From JBOFCO01 sp051646105 (lineage in GTDB: Bacteria; Pseudomonadota; Alphaproteobacteria; Rhodobacterales; Rhodobacteraceae), in contig JBOFCO010000049.1 in NCBI GenBank assembly GCA_051646105.1, positions 1-11,941 on the forward strand: DNA of 11,941 nt, given 5' to 3'. Position 1 is the stretch's first letter; each line of letters starts with the position of its first letter. A program made the translations under genes and the position numbers. Of the stretch, positions 1-6,730 are shown piece by piece. The notes below the pieces were generated by a model that was given only the letters and a program-made list of their open reading frames with translations, did no database searches and was not told the origin of the DNA.

Positions 1-164
1 ACACCTGCCTTGCCATCATGAACGTCCTGCACGAAGGGTTGGCAGATACCAAATACCGCCCCTGCCCCCTGCTGGTGAAATATGTCGAGGCGGGCTGGCT
101 GGGCCGCAAGTCCGGGCGAGGTTTCTATGATTATCGGGGCGAAACGCCGGTGCCGACGCGCTAG
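1..164 (+). CDS. 3-hydroxyacyl-CoA (3-hydroxybutyryl-CoA) dehydrogenase, C-terminal fragment
   Basis: The reading frame is open from the left edge and ends at TAG 162-164, leaving about 54 residues. The visible tail has the LAIMNVLHEGLAD-type helix, a short stretch ending in GWLGRKSGRGFYDY, and a short polar end. That arrangement is typical of the C-terminal dimerisation domain (3HCDH) of short 3-hydroxybutyryl-CoA dehydrogenases, which interconvert acetoacetyl-CoA and 3-hydroxybutyryl-CoA with NAD(P). The Rossmann domain and catalytic His/Glu lie outside the window, so substrate range cannot be judged. It converges on ptsH with a single base between the two stop codons. The family call is firm; the exact substrate is inferred from the short tail. 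Confidence 0.85.
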   Translation, partial: TCLAIMNVLHEGLADTKYRPCPLLVKYVEAGWLGRKSGRGFYDYRGETPVPTR

Positions 165-165
165 G

Positions 166-435
166 CTACATATCCTCGCCGAAGCGGTCCGCGAGCAGCG
201 CCTCAAGCGCATCGGCAAGTTCCATGGCCTGCGCGCCGCTGCATTCGATGTCTATGCTGCTGCCCTTTGCCGCCCCCAGCATCAGCAGACCCATGATGCT
301 GTCACCCGATACACGCATTCCATCGCGGATTACCACGGCGCGGGCATCGAACTTTTCAACCGTTTCCACGAAACGGGCGGAGGCGCGGGCGTGAAGCCCT
401 TTTTCATTGATAATGTGCAAGCGGCGTTCCGTCAC
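166..435 (-). CDS. ptsH: HPr phosphocarrier protein of the PTS
   Basis: The 89-residue protein is the normal HPr size. The active-site segment NEKGLHARAS places the phosphorylatable His at residue 15, with Arg17 beside it. The second regulatory site is SGDSIMGLLML, with Ser46, the residue modified by HPr kinase/phosphorylase. Having both sites fits the hprK gene upstream in the same operon. HPr normally carries phosphate from Enzyme I to EIIA proteins. No sugar permease is nearby, so a regulatory role (phosphorylating the adjacent EIIA, being modified by HprK) is inferred. The start is GTG at 435-433, overlapping the EIIA stop in a GTGA arrangement, so the two are probably translationally coupled. 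It is the last gene of the minus-strand operon. Confidence 0.95.
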   Translation of the reverse strand: MTERRLHIINEKGLHARASARFVETVEKFDARAVVIRDGMRVSGDSIMGLLMLGAAKGSSIDIECSGAQAMELADALEALLADRFGEDM

Positions 436-836
436 GCGGCACCCTGCCCGCTGTCCAGATCGTAGGCGTTGATATATTTGCGCCCGGCATCAAGCGCTTG
501 TGCCACGGCTTCCGACACGGGGCGATTGCGCATCTTGGCCAGCTTTATCAGCAGCGGCAGATTGGCCCCATAGATGATCCGACGGTTCTGGGGCACGCAG
601 GCCCGCAGCGACAGGTTCGAAGGTGAGCCCCCAAAAATGTCTGTAACCACAACCACACCGGCACCGGTATCGACTTCGTCCGCCGCAGCGCAGATTTCGG
701 CTTGTTTCTGGGCGCGATCATGGTCGTCTTCGATGGCGATCGTGCGAATCCCGGCCTGGGGGCCGACCACATGTTCGACGGCCGCCAGATACTCGCGGGC
801 CAGCCCGCCGTGCGCAACGATCACGATCCCGATCAC
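432..836 (-). CDS. PTS EIIA component, mannose/fructose family (regulatory EIIA-Man)
   Basis: This is a stand-alone EIIA domain of 134 residues, the size of a single EIIA-Man domain. The N-terminus VIGIVIVAHGGLA carries the phosphoacceptor His at residue 9. The DIFGGSPSN segment (residues 66-74) is the conserved active-site loop of the family. EIIA normally accepts phosphate from HPr and passes it to EIIB, but no EIIB, EIIC or EIID gene is visible, so a regulatory output is inferred. I chose the GTG at 836-834 because family members begin right at the MIGIVIVAHGG strand and because it clears the rapZ stop at 841. An in-frame ATG at 866, with an AAGG upstream, would add ten residues and overlap rapZ. 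Orthologues are often called manX or ptsM. Confidence 0.92.
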   Translation of the reverse strand: MIGIVIVAHGGLAREYLAAVEHVVGPQAGIRTIAIEDDHDRAQKQAEICAAADEVDTGAGVVVVTDIFGGSPSNLSLRACVPQNRRIIYGANLPLLIKLAKMRNRPVSEAVAQALDAGRKYINAYDLDSGQGAA

Positions 837-840
837 GCTG

Positions 841-1770
841 TCATACTGCCTTTTCCACGGGCGCATCTTGCGGCACCCCTTCTTCTGGAGGCATCAAGGC
901 CACCCGTTCCAGTTCCCGGTGTCTCTTTGACACCTGCCAACCTGCATCTGCAAGGGATTTGGCAAGCCGTTCCGCAACGAAAACCGAACGGTGTTGCCCG
1001 CCGGTACACCCCAGACCGATTGTCAGATGGGATTTACCTTCCTCTACATGGGCAGGCAGCATCAGAAGCACAAGGTCAAGCAGCCGGTCGAAAAAGGGGG
1101 CAAAACGCGGATCCGCCTGCACATGTTCGCCCACCTCCGGCGCGGTGCCATCCAACTGCCGCAAGCGCTCCTCCCAATAGGGATTCCGCAAAAAGCGGCA
1201 GTCGATCATCGTGTCGATACCGCGCGGCACCCCGCGCTTGTAGGAAAAGGACTGCACCGAAACCGCAAGCCGTCCCCGGCCGGGGCGCGCGAACCAATGG
1301 CCAAGCTCTGCACGCAGGTCATGCGGCGACAGGTCCGACGTATCGATCAGCACATCCGCCCGCGACCGGATGCCTGACAGCAGGTCGATTTCCCGCGCGA
1401 TGGCGTCCTCCGGGGGTTCGCTTTGCGCCAGCGGATGACGGCGACGGGTCTGTGAATAGCGACGGATCAGCACATCCGGGCGGCAATCCAGATAAAGCAC
1501 ATCCAGCACCACGGCGGGGTTTACGGTCAGCCGGTCAATCAGTTCGGTCAGCGCGGCGGCGCTGAAATCACGGTTGCGCACATCGATGCCAAGCGCCACA
1601 GGACGACCCAGCGCAGGGCCATCCAGCAGGCGGGGGATCAGAGACAAAGGCAGGTTGTCGATCGGCTCAAACCCCAGATCCTCGAACGTGGCGATTGCCG
1701 TCGTACGCCCAGCACCCGACGGCCCGGTGACCAGCAGCAGGCGATGCCCGCTGTCGGGGCCGGCGGCCAT
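841..1770 (-). CDS. rapZ: RapZ/YvcJ family nucleotide-binding protein
   Basis: The 309-residue protein matches the RapZ family over its length. It has a P-loop GPSGAGRTT near residues 16-24, DLGFEPIDNLPLSL just after it, SFSYKRGVPRGID near 174-186, RFLRNPYW near 192-199, and the C-terminal signature GCTGGQHRSV near 254-263. In E. coli RapZ delivers the sRNA GlmZ to RNase E and controls glucosamine-6-phosphate synthesis. I know of no GlmZ in alphaproteobacteria, so the role here is unknown. The P-loop has Arg where Walker A motifs usually have Lys, and the protein continues about 19 residues past the basic SKRHRELER end. I chose ATG 1770 for the strong GGAAGG seven bases upstream. GTG 1806 or ATG 1803, overlapping hprK, are alternatives. 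Confidence 0.93.
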   Translation of the reverse strand: MAAGPDSGHRLLLVTGPSGAGRTTAIATFEDLGFEPIDNLPLSLIPRLLDGPALGRPVALGIDVRNRDFSAAALTELIDRLTVNPAVVLDVLYLDCRPDVLIRRYSQTRRRHPLAQSEPPEDAIAREIDLLSGIRSRADVLIDTSDLSPHDLRAELGHWFARPGRGRLAVSVQSFSYKRGVPRGIDTMIDCRFLRNPYWEERLRQLDGTAPEVGEHVQADPRFAPFFDRLLDLVLLMLPAHVEEGKSHLTIGLGCTGGQHRSVFVAERLAKSLADAGWQVSKRHRELERVALMPPEEGVPQDAPVEKAV

Positions 1771-1789
1771 CGATCCGCCTTCCGTACCG

Positions 1790-2236
1790 TTACGCACCAC
1801 CATCACACCGACCTGCCTTCAGATATTGCAGCACAGCGAAAGGAAAGTTTGCCCCTTCGACCCGGAATTGCAAGGGGACAGGGCATCCCAGTATCGTGAT
1901 TGATCGCTCGGGCGGGAAACGATCCGTTTCCACTTGGTCAAGATCGACAACAAGTGAAACAACGGCCTTGCCGAGAGCATCCGCGCGCAGAATGCCCATG
2001 CCCCTCGCCTCGATCATGCCTGCCAGCCTCTCGGGCGGCGAAACCCAAAGCGTCTCTCCCTTACGGGTCAAATCGGCACGATCATCCGTGACAAGCCGGG
2101 CCCCCAGCCCCATGAGTTGCAACGCCAGGGTGGATTTCCCGCTGCCAGACTGCCCTGTCAACAAGACAGCGCGCCCGTCCAAAGCAACCGCCGAAGCATG
2201 TAACTGTGTCAGGACAGGATTGCCGGTCCCAGGCAT
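1790..2236 (-). CDS. hprK: HPr kinase/phosphorylase, short alphaproteobacterial form
   Basis: The protein has 148 residues. It contains a Walker A motif TGQSGSGKST (27-36), the LVTDDRADL segment with paired Asp51-Asp52 expected at the catalytic site, and EARGMGIL near 76-83, matching the HprK signature normally written IRGLGI. Canonical Firmicute enzymes are about twice as long because of an N-terminal domain that is absent here. The short catalytic-only form is known in alphaproteobacteria, so this is not a truncation. It should phosphorylate and dephosphorylate HPr on Ser46, which is present in the ptsH product four genes along. ATG 2236 follows the chvG stop by 7 bases, and the TAA stop lies 19 bases before the chosen rapZ start. 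Confidence 0.93.
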   Translation of the reverse strand: MPGTGNPVLTQLHASAVALDGRAVLLTGQSGSGKSTLALQLMGLGARLVTDDRADLTRKGETLWVSPPERLAGMIEARGMGILRADALGKAVVSLVVDLDQVETDRFPPERSITILGCPVPLQFRVEGANFPFAVLQYLKAGRCDGGA

Positions 2237-2243
2237 TGCCCGC

Positions 2244-3941
2244 TTACAGCGGCAGGCCGACGACGAAACGCGCGCCCAGCGGGTCCGAGGTCATGTCGGC
2301 GTCGGTCGGACGGATATTTTCGGCCCAGATCACGCCGCCATGCGCCTCGACAATCTGCTTCGAGATCGCCAGCCCAAGACCGGAGTGGTTGCCGAACTGG
2401 CCAGCGGGACGCTCCGAATAGAAGCGTTTGAAAATCTTGGTCAACGCCTGTTCGGGGATACCTGGCCCGGTATCCTCGACCACGATCAGGACGCGATTTT
2501 CGCGCTTGCGGGCCCAGACACGCACAGCGTCGCCATCTTCGCAGAAGGAAATGGCATTGGTGATCAGGTTCACGAAAACCTGCGCCAGACGCGCTTCCAG
2601 CCCTGAAATCAGGATCGGCTCGGGCGGCAGGTCAGAAATGAAATCCACCCCCTTCTGCCCGGCTTCCTTCGACAGATGCTCATTCAGGTTCGACAGCATC
2701 TTGAGAAGGTCGAAGTTTTCTTCCTCTTCCTTGACCAGCTCACTGTCCAAACGCGAGGCGTTGGAAATATCGCTGACAAGCCTGTTCAGGCGGCGCACAT
2801 CATGCTCGATCACATCAAGCAGCTTGTCGCGCTGTTCGTCCTTCTTGGCCACGCGCAGGGTGCCAACGGCTGACCGCAGCGACGCAAGCGGGTTCTTGAT
2901 TTCATGCGCCACATCGGCGGCGAACTGTTCGTTGCTGTCGATGCGGTCGTAAAGCGCTGCCACCATGCCCCGCATGGCGCCGGACAGGCGACCGATTTCG
3001 TCGGGGCGGGCAGTCAGGTCAGGTATCCGGACTCGGCTGGGCGACATTTTGCGTGCGTTCTTGTCTCTGCCGATCTCGGCGGCGGCTGCCAGATCAGATA
3101 GCGGGTTTGCGATGGTGGAAGCAAGTACAAGGCTCAGTCCGATCGACACAAGAATAGCAATCACGAACATCTGCAACACCTGTTCGCGTTCCACGCGCAC
3201 AAGATCGTCGATTTCGCCTGCTGCCGATGTCAGGGCGACGGCGCCTACCGGGCCACTCGCCCCAAGAATGGGTGTTGCCACGGCAAAGATCGTGTCGCCA
3301 TTCACATTCTTTGCATTGCGGGCCTGCGTCGCACCCGAAAAGGCATCATTCAGCACTGAACGGGCATGGGTTTCGCTGTCACCCTGGGCTCGCGGCGCGT
3401 TGTGTGGTGACAAAAGCCCTGCAAGACCGTCCCAGATTGTGTTCAGGAAATCGGTAATGACTGTCGAACGGCCCTCGGTATGCAGGTTCGACGGGGCCGG
3501 CCGATCCGCCCCGCGAGAACTTGCCAGCAGATTGCTGTTGCGATCGAACACATAGATGTCGACGCCAGGCGGCAGGGCGATGCCGGAAAGTGTTTCTGAC
3601 GCACCGACGGAAACCGGGGCGGCGGCCAGACGGGCCTCGAACACGTCTGCAACCAGCTCTGCCTCGGCCACAAGGCCAAGTTCTCGCTGGATCGCAAGAC
3701 TGTCGCGGAACGGGTTCAGATACAGGACACCCGCCACCAGCACAATCATCGCCATCAGATTGAAGGTGATGATCTTTCGCGCCAAAGGCGAGCGGTTGAG
3801 AGAGATGAAGCCACGCTTTTCCCGGCTTTCGCGAACCGCTGTATCCAGCGCCGCATCCGGCGTGACCCAATCCTCTCCAAGAACCACATCGCCGGCCCTT
3901 GGCTGCGTCCTCCTGCGCAGTATCTTGCCCGCGACGGTCAT
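2244..3941 (-). CDS. chvG: ChvG/ExoS-type membrane sensor histidine kinase
   Basis: The 565-residue kinase has the ChvG layout. A cytoplasmic N-terminus of about 55 residues is followed by a transmembrane helix at about 57-77, a periplasmic sensor region of about 180 residues, a second helix at about 256-278 and a HAMP linker to about 332. The HisKA segment ADVAHEIKNPLASLR gives phospho-acceptor His346. The ATPase domain has an N-box around NLITNAISF (458-466), a G1 box EDTGPGIPE (489-497) and a G2 box GLGLAISK (521-528). In Sinorhizobium and Agrobacterium ChvG/ExoS responds to acid or envelope conditions and phosphorylates ChvI. It starts 10 bases after the chvI stop, so the cognate pair is co-transcribed. 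All key catalytic motifs are intact. Confidence 0.95.
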   Translation of the reverse strand: MTVAGKILRRRTQPRAGDVVLGEDWVTPDAALDTAVRESREKRGFISLNRSPLARKIITFNLMAMIVLVAGVLYLNPFRDSLAIQRELGLVAEAELVADVFEARLAAAPVSVGASETLSGIALPPGVDIYVFDRNSNLLASSRGADRPAPSNLHTEGRSTVITDFLNTIWDGLAGLLSPHNAPRAQGDSETHARSVLNDAFSGATQARNAKNVNGDTIFAVATPILGASGPVGAVALTSAAGEIDDLVRVEREQVLQMFVIAILVSIGLSLVLASTIANPLSDLAAAAEIGRDKNARKMSPSRVRIPDLTARPDEIGRLSGAMRGMVAALYDRIDSNEQFAADVAHEIKNPLASLRSAVGTLRVAKKDEQRDKLLDVIEHDVRRLNRLVSDISNASRLDSELVKEEEENFDLLKMLSNLNEHLSKEAGQKGVDFISDLPPEPILISGLEARLAQVFVNLITNAISFCEDGDAVRVWARKRENRVLIVVEDTGPGIPEQALTKIFKRFYSERPAGQFGNHSGLGLAISKQIVEAHGGVIWAENIRPTDADMTSDPLGARFVVGLPL

Positions 3942-3951
3942 ATTTCAGGCA

Positions 3952-4653
3952 TCACTCTTCGTTGTAGCGATAACCGATACCGTACAAAGTCTCGATGGCG
4001 GTGAAGTCATTGTCAACCATGCGCATCTTCTTGCGCAACCGCTTGATATGACTGTCAATCGTGCGATCGTCGACATAGACCTGATCGTCATAGGCCACAT
4101 CCATCAGCTGATCGCGGCTTTTCACGAAACCGGGCCTTTGGGCCAGCGCCTGAAGCAAAAGGAATTCGGTCACGGTCAGCGCCACATCCATACCCTTCCA
4201 GGTCACGGAATGGCGCAGCGGGTCCATCGACAGGCTGCCCCGGACCATGACCTTGGTTTCTTCGGTCGTAGCAACCTCACCCGTCGCGATGGCATCCTGA
4301 CGACGCAGCAGCGCGCGGATGCGTTCAACCAGAAGGCGCTGGGAGAAGGGCTTCTTCACATAGTCGTCCGCGCCCATGCGCAGCCCCAGAACCTCATCGA
4401 TCTCATCGTCCTTCGAGGTCAGGAAGATCACCGGCATCGAGGTCTTCTGCCGGATGCGCTGCAACAGGTCCATCCCGTCCATGCGCGGCATCTTGATGTC
4501 GAGCACCGCCATGTCGGGCATGCGCTTGCTGAAGGCATCAAAGGCAGACTGGCCATCGTTATAGGTTTCAACCTCGAAGCCCTCGGCCTCGAGTGTCATC
4601 GAGACCGAAGTCAGGATGTTGCGATCGTCATCGACAAGGGCAATCCTTGACAT
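3952..4653 (-). CDS. chvI: ChvI-type response regulator, OmpR/PhoB family
   Basis: The 233-residue protein has an N-terminal receiver domain (about 1-120) with the acidic pair in LVDDD, phospho-acceptor Asp52 in VLDIKMP, Thr79 in FLTS and Lys101 in VKKPF. A short linker is followed by a winged-helix DNA-binding domain (about 135-233) with the VTEFLLLQAL and RTIDSHIKRLRKKM helices and the terminal YGIGYRYNEE. It is the likely partner of ChvG encoded 10 bases downstream, and leads the six-gene operon. The frame is open for another 63 codons upstream, but the receiver fold begins at MSRIALVDDD. The ATG at 4653 has AAGGA seven bases ahead, so the longer form starting at 4842 is rejected. Confidence 0.96.
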   Translation of the reverse strand: MSRIALVDDDRNILTSVSMTLEAEGFEVETYNDGQSAFDAFSKRMPDMAVLDIKMPRMDGMDLLQRIRQKTSMPVIFLTSKDDEIDEVLGLRMGADDYVKKPFSQRLLVERIRALLRRQDAIATGEVATTEETKVMVRGSLSMDPLRHSVTWKGMDVALTVTEFLLLQALAQRPGFVKSRDQLMDVAYDDQVYVDDRTIDSHIKRLRKKMRMVDNDFTAIETLYGIGYRYNEE

Positions 4654-4694
4654 GATATTTTCCTTGCTCTGCTCTGCTGCCTGCTTTTTGCAGC

Positions 4695-4722
4695 ATAATC
4701 TCGTTTCCGGCAGCAGAATCAA
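4695..4722 (-). promoter_or_regulatory. Candidate sigma-70-type promoter of the chvI operon
   Basis: On the minus strand a TTGATT hexamer (4722-4717) is followed after 16 bases by GATTAT (4700-4695). The −35 matches TTGACA at four positions and the −10 matches TATAAT at four. The start site would fall near 4688, giving a leader of roughly 35 bases with the AAGGA ribosome site at its end. This is by eye from hexamer matches and spacing only; alphaproteobacterial promoters are often degenerate. Confidence 0.35.
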
Positions 4723-4823
4723 CAGCGAACTGCGAATCATCTGCCGCGAATTAAATTCAAAGGCCGGAAAATGGCAGAGGTTGGGCGGAACTGTTTCCCT
4801 TCTGTGTCCAACGGATCGCCCGA

Positions 4824-4857
4824 TGCTTGCGCTAACCTTCACTTGGTTGCGCTAACA
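4824..4857. promoter_or_regulatory. Two tandem operator-like sites (TTGCGCTAAC, 20 bp apart)
   Basis: TTGCGCTAAC occurs at 4827-4836 and again, identically, at 4847-4856, exactly 20 bases apart, about two helical turns, so both would face the same side of DNA. Each lies in a partly symmetric 14-mer, TGCTTGCGCTAACC (4824-4837) and TGGTTGCGCTAACA (4844-4857), centred on GCGC. Such CG-centred palindromes are typical of LacI-family operators. From memory, the alphaproteobacterial carbon regulator CceR binds a related sequence and controls gluconeogenic genes; that assignment is inference. The sites lie about 130 to 180 bases before the pckA start codon and upstream of its candidate promoter, a position that suits an activator. 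Confidence 0.55.
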
Positions 4858-4872
4858 TGATAAACCCTTCTA

Positions 4873-4900
4873 TTCATTGAACCTTTTTGCGTGCTATAGC
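4873..4900 (+). promoter_or_regulatory. Candidate pckA promoter with extended −10
   Basis: TGCTATAGC at 4892-4900 reads as an extended −10 (TG, one base, then TATAGC). A weak −35-like TTCATT lies at 4873-4878 with a 16-base spacer. A start near 4907 would give a leader of about 95 bases. The poor −35 together with the operator pair upstream would fit an activator-dependent promoter, but this is inference from position. Confidence 0.3.
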
Positions 4901-4910
4901 TTTTGACGTC

Positions 4911-4928
4911 TGGTTCCAGGGTGGTTCC
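4911..4928 (+). repeat. Short direct repeat TGGTTCC, 11 bp period
   Basis: TGGTTCC is found at 4911-4917 and 4922-4928, one helical turn apart, just downstream of the candidate pckA promoter. It may be a protein-binding element or part of the leader RNA. It is short enough that chance cannot be excluded. Confidence 0.4.
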
Positions 4929-5002
4929 GGATGATATTTCGCCACGGCGAATGTCGTAAATAAGTGATTATATGCCGCTTTTGGCCAATGGAGCTTGCAG
5001 AG

Positions 5003-6601
5003 ATGATCAACGGACGCGTCAACCCCACCCAACGACTTGAAGATCAGGGCATCGCAGGGCTTGCGTCCGTGTACTATAATCTGAACGAACCCGCCCTGAT
5101 TGAACAGGCGCTGAAGCGCGAAGAAGGCAAGCTTGGCAAAGGCGGCGCTTTCCTCGTCTCGACGGGCAAGCACACAGGACGGTCCCCCAAGGACAAGCAC
5201 GTGGCCCGCACCAAAAGCGTCGAAGATACGATCTGGTGGGAAAACAACGCCGCCATGCCCCCGGAAGGCTTCGACCGCCTGCACGACGACATGCTGGCCC
5301 ATATGCAGGGCCGCGACTATTTCGTGCAGGATCTGTACGCCGGGGCCGACCCAGCGCATCGCCTTGATGTGCGTGTGGTCACCGAACTGGCATGGCATGG
5401 CCTGTTCATCCGCCATCTGCTGCGCCGCCCAGATCGGGCAGAGCTGGACAGCTTCACCCCTGACTGGACAATCATCAACTGCCCGTCGTTCAAGGCGGAC
5501 CCGGCGCGCCATGGCTGCCGTTCGGAAACGGTGATCGCTTTCAATTTCGACAAGAAGCTGATCCTGATCGCCAACACCGCCTATGCCGGCGAAAACAAGA
5601 AATCCGTATTCACCCTGCTGAACTACATTCTGCCCGACAAAGGCATCATGCCGATGCACTGCTCGGCCAACCACGCGCCGGGCAATCCGGACGACACCGC
5701 CGTGTTCTTCGGTCTGTCCGGCACGGGCAAGACCACGCTTTCGGCCGATCCGTCGCGCATTCTGATCGGCGACGACGAACATGGCTGGTCCGATACGGGT
5801 GTCTTCAACTTCGAAGGCGGCTGCTACGCCAAGACCATCAACCTGTCGGCAGAAGCAGAGCCGGAGATTTACGCCACCACCTCCAAGTTCGGGGCAGTGG
5901 TCGAAAACATGGTGTTTGACCCGGAAACGCTGGAACTTGACTTCAACGACGACAGCCTGACGGCGAACACCCGTGTCGCCTATCCGCTGGGCTTCATTTC
6001 CAATGCTTCGGAAACCTCTCTTGGTGGCCTGCCAAAAAACGTCGTCATGCTCACCTGCGATGCCTACGGCGTGCTGCCGCCCATCGCCCGTCTGACACCC
6101 GCACAGGCGATGTACCACTTCCTGTCGGGCTTCACGGCAAAGACACCGGGCACCGAAATGGGCGTGGTCGAACCGATCCCGACCTTCTCCACCTGCTTCG
6201 GCGCGCCGTTCATGCCTCGGCGTCCGGAGGTCTACGGCAAGCTGTTGCAGGAAAAGATCGCGTCAACCGGGGCCGATTGCTGGCTGGTCAACACCGGCTG
6301 GACCGGCGGCGCTTACGGTACCGGCAAACGTATGCCGATCCGGGCCACCCGCGCCCTGCTGACCGCCGCGCTGGACGGATCCCTGTCGGCGGGCAGGTTC
6401 CGCCGCGACCCGAACTTCGGTTTCGAGGTGCCGGTTCTGGTGCCTGGCGTGGATGCGGCCCTGCTGGACCCGCGCCAAACCTGGGCCGACAAGGCCGCCT
6501 ATGATGCGCAGGCACGCAAGCTGGTGAACATGTTCGCCGACAATTTCGCCCAATACGTGCCCTTCATCGACGCCGATGTGAAAGCCGCCGCAATCGGGTA
6601 A
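5003..6601 (+). CDS. pckA: Phosphoenolpyruvate carboxykinase (ATP)
   Basis: The 532-residue protein matches the ATP-dependent PEP carboxykinase family in length and motifs. These include TGRSPKDK with substrate-binding Arg60, metal-site candidates Lys199/Lys200 and His219 (MPMHCSANH), the PEPCK P-loop GLSGTGKTTLSADP (from residue 237), the second kinase motif LIGDDEHGW with Asp257/258, and GGCYAKTINL. It converts oxaloacetate and ATP to PEP, CO2 and ADP, the entry step of gluconeogenesis from organic acids. The frame is open from GTG 4964, but ATG 5003 has GGAG nine bases upstream and gives the usual N-terminus MINGRVNP, whereas ATG 4988 and GTG 4964 lack a good ribosome site. It is divergent from the chvI operon and followed by an intrinsic terminator, so it is probably monocistronic. 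Confidence 0.97.
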   Translation: MINGRVNPTQRLEDQGIAGLASVYYNLNEPALIEQALKREEGKLGKGGAFLVSTGKHTGRSPKDKHVARTKSVEDTIWWENNAAMPPEGFDRLHDDMLAHMQGRDYFVQDLYAGADPAHRLDVRVVTELAWHGLFIRHLLRRPDRAELDSFTPDWTIINCPSFKADPARHGCRSETVIAFNFDKKLILIANTAYAGENKKSVFTLLNYILPDKGIMPMHCSANHAPGNPDDTAVFFGLSGTGKTTLSADPSRILIGDDEHGWSDTGVFNFEGGCYAKTINLSAEAEPEIYATTSKFGAVVENMVFDPETLELDFNDDSLTANTRVAYPLGFISNASETSLGGLPKNVVMLTCDAYGVLPPIARLTPAQAMYHFLSGFTAKTPGTEMGVVEPIPTFSTCFGAPFMPRRPEVYGKLLQEKIASTGADCWLVNTGWTGGAYGTGKRMPIRATRALLTAALDGSLSAGRFRRDPNFGFEVPVLVPGVDAALLDPRQTWADKAAYDAQARKLVNMFADNFAQYVPFIDADVKAAAIG

Positions 6602-6618
6602 CAGTTTTCGCATATGGC

Positions 6619-6655
6619 AAACGCGCATCGGCCCCACTGGTGCGCGTTTTCTTTT
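6619..6655 (+). terminator. Rho-independent terminator of pckA
   Basis: A 9-bp perfect stem, AAACGCGCA (6619-6627) with TGCGCGTTT (6641-6649), encloses a 13-base loop and runs into TTTTCTTTT (6647-6655). It begins 17 bases after the pckA stop. The stem has a GC-rich core followed directly by a U tract, the classic form, and is the clearest terminator in the window. It isolates pckA from mcd. Confidence 0.9.
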
Positions 6656-6700
6656 GTGCGGTCATTTTTATTCGCGACCAATGTCCATTGCGCATCATTA

Positions 6701-6730
6701 TTGCGCTGCAACTGCAAAATGCCGTATCAT
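6701..6730 (+). promoter_or_regulatory. Candidate mcd promoter
   Basis: TATCAT at 6725-6730 matches the −10 consensus at five of six positions. TTGCGC at 6701-6706 could serve as a −35 with an 18-base spacer; only its TTG matches well. The start would be near 6737, giving a leader of about 20 bases. A second ATTGCGC lies at 6687-6693. The first copy of the 14-bp repeat lies between the two hexamers and the second overlies the start point, a placement that suits a repressor. Confidence 0.35.

Larger units (their letters stand above)
4654..5002. other. Divergent control region between chvI and pckA
   Basis: This 349-base stretch separates two genes pointing away from each other and contains no convincing reading frame of its own. 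It is visibly richer in A/T than the flanking genes. It holds a candidate chvI promoter on the minus strand near its left end, two tandem operator-like sequences in the middle, a possible pckA promoter with an extended −10, and a pair of TGGTTCC repeats in the presumed pckA leader. These are listed separately. Positions 4730-4820 show only weak inverted repeats and nothing I can name. Confidence 0.8.

Noticed and set aside
702..1565. Plus-strand open frame opposite EIIA and rapZ
   Set aside because: It is a mirror of conserved coding sequence, very rich in Arg, Ala and Pro, with no ribosome site or motif.
1790..2236. hprK as a truncated pseudogene because it is half the canonical length
   Set aside because: All catalytic motifs are intact, it sits in its usual operon place, and short HprK lacking the N-terminal domain is the known alphaproteobacterial form.
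3556..4650. Plus-strand open frame of 364 codons opposite chvI and chvG
   Set aside because: It spans parts of two real genes and their junction, with a Cys-, Arg- and His-scattered composition and no recognisable fold.
4775..4822. Inverted repeats GTTGG/CCAAC and GGGCG/CGCCC in the chvI/pckA spacer, as a small RNA or riboswitch
   Set aside because: Stems are 5 bp with large loops and mutually exclusive, there is no terminator after them, and no known riboswitch core is visible.
4877..4900. TTGAAC paired with TATAGC as a standard pckA promoter
   Set aside because: The spacer is only 12 bases, too short for a sigma-70 −35/−10 pair; the extended −10 reading was kept instead.
4874..6118. Long minus-strand open frame of 414 codons opposite pckA
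   Set aside because: It lies antisense to a gene with complete, well-conserved PEPCK motifs and shows no domain pattern. Long antisense frames are common opposite GC-rich genes.
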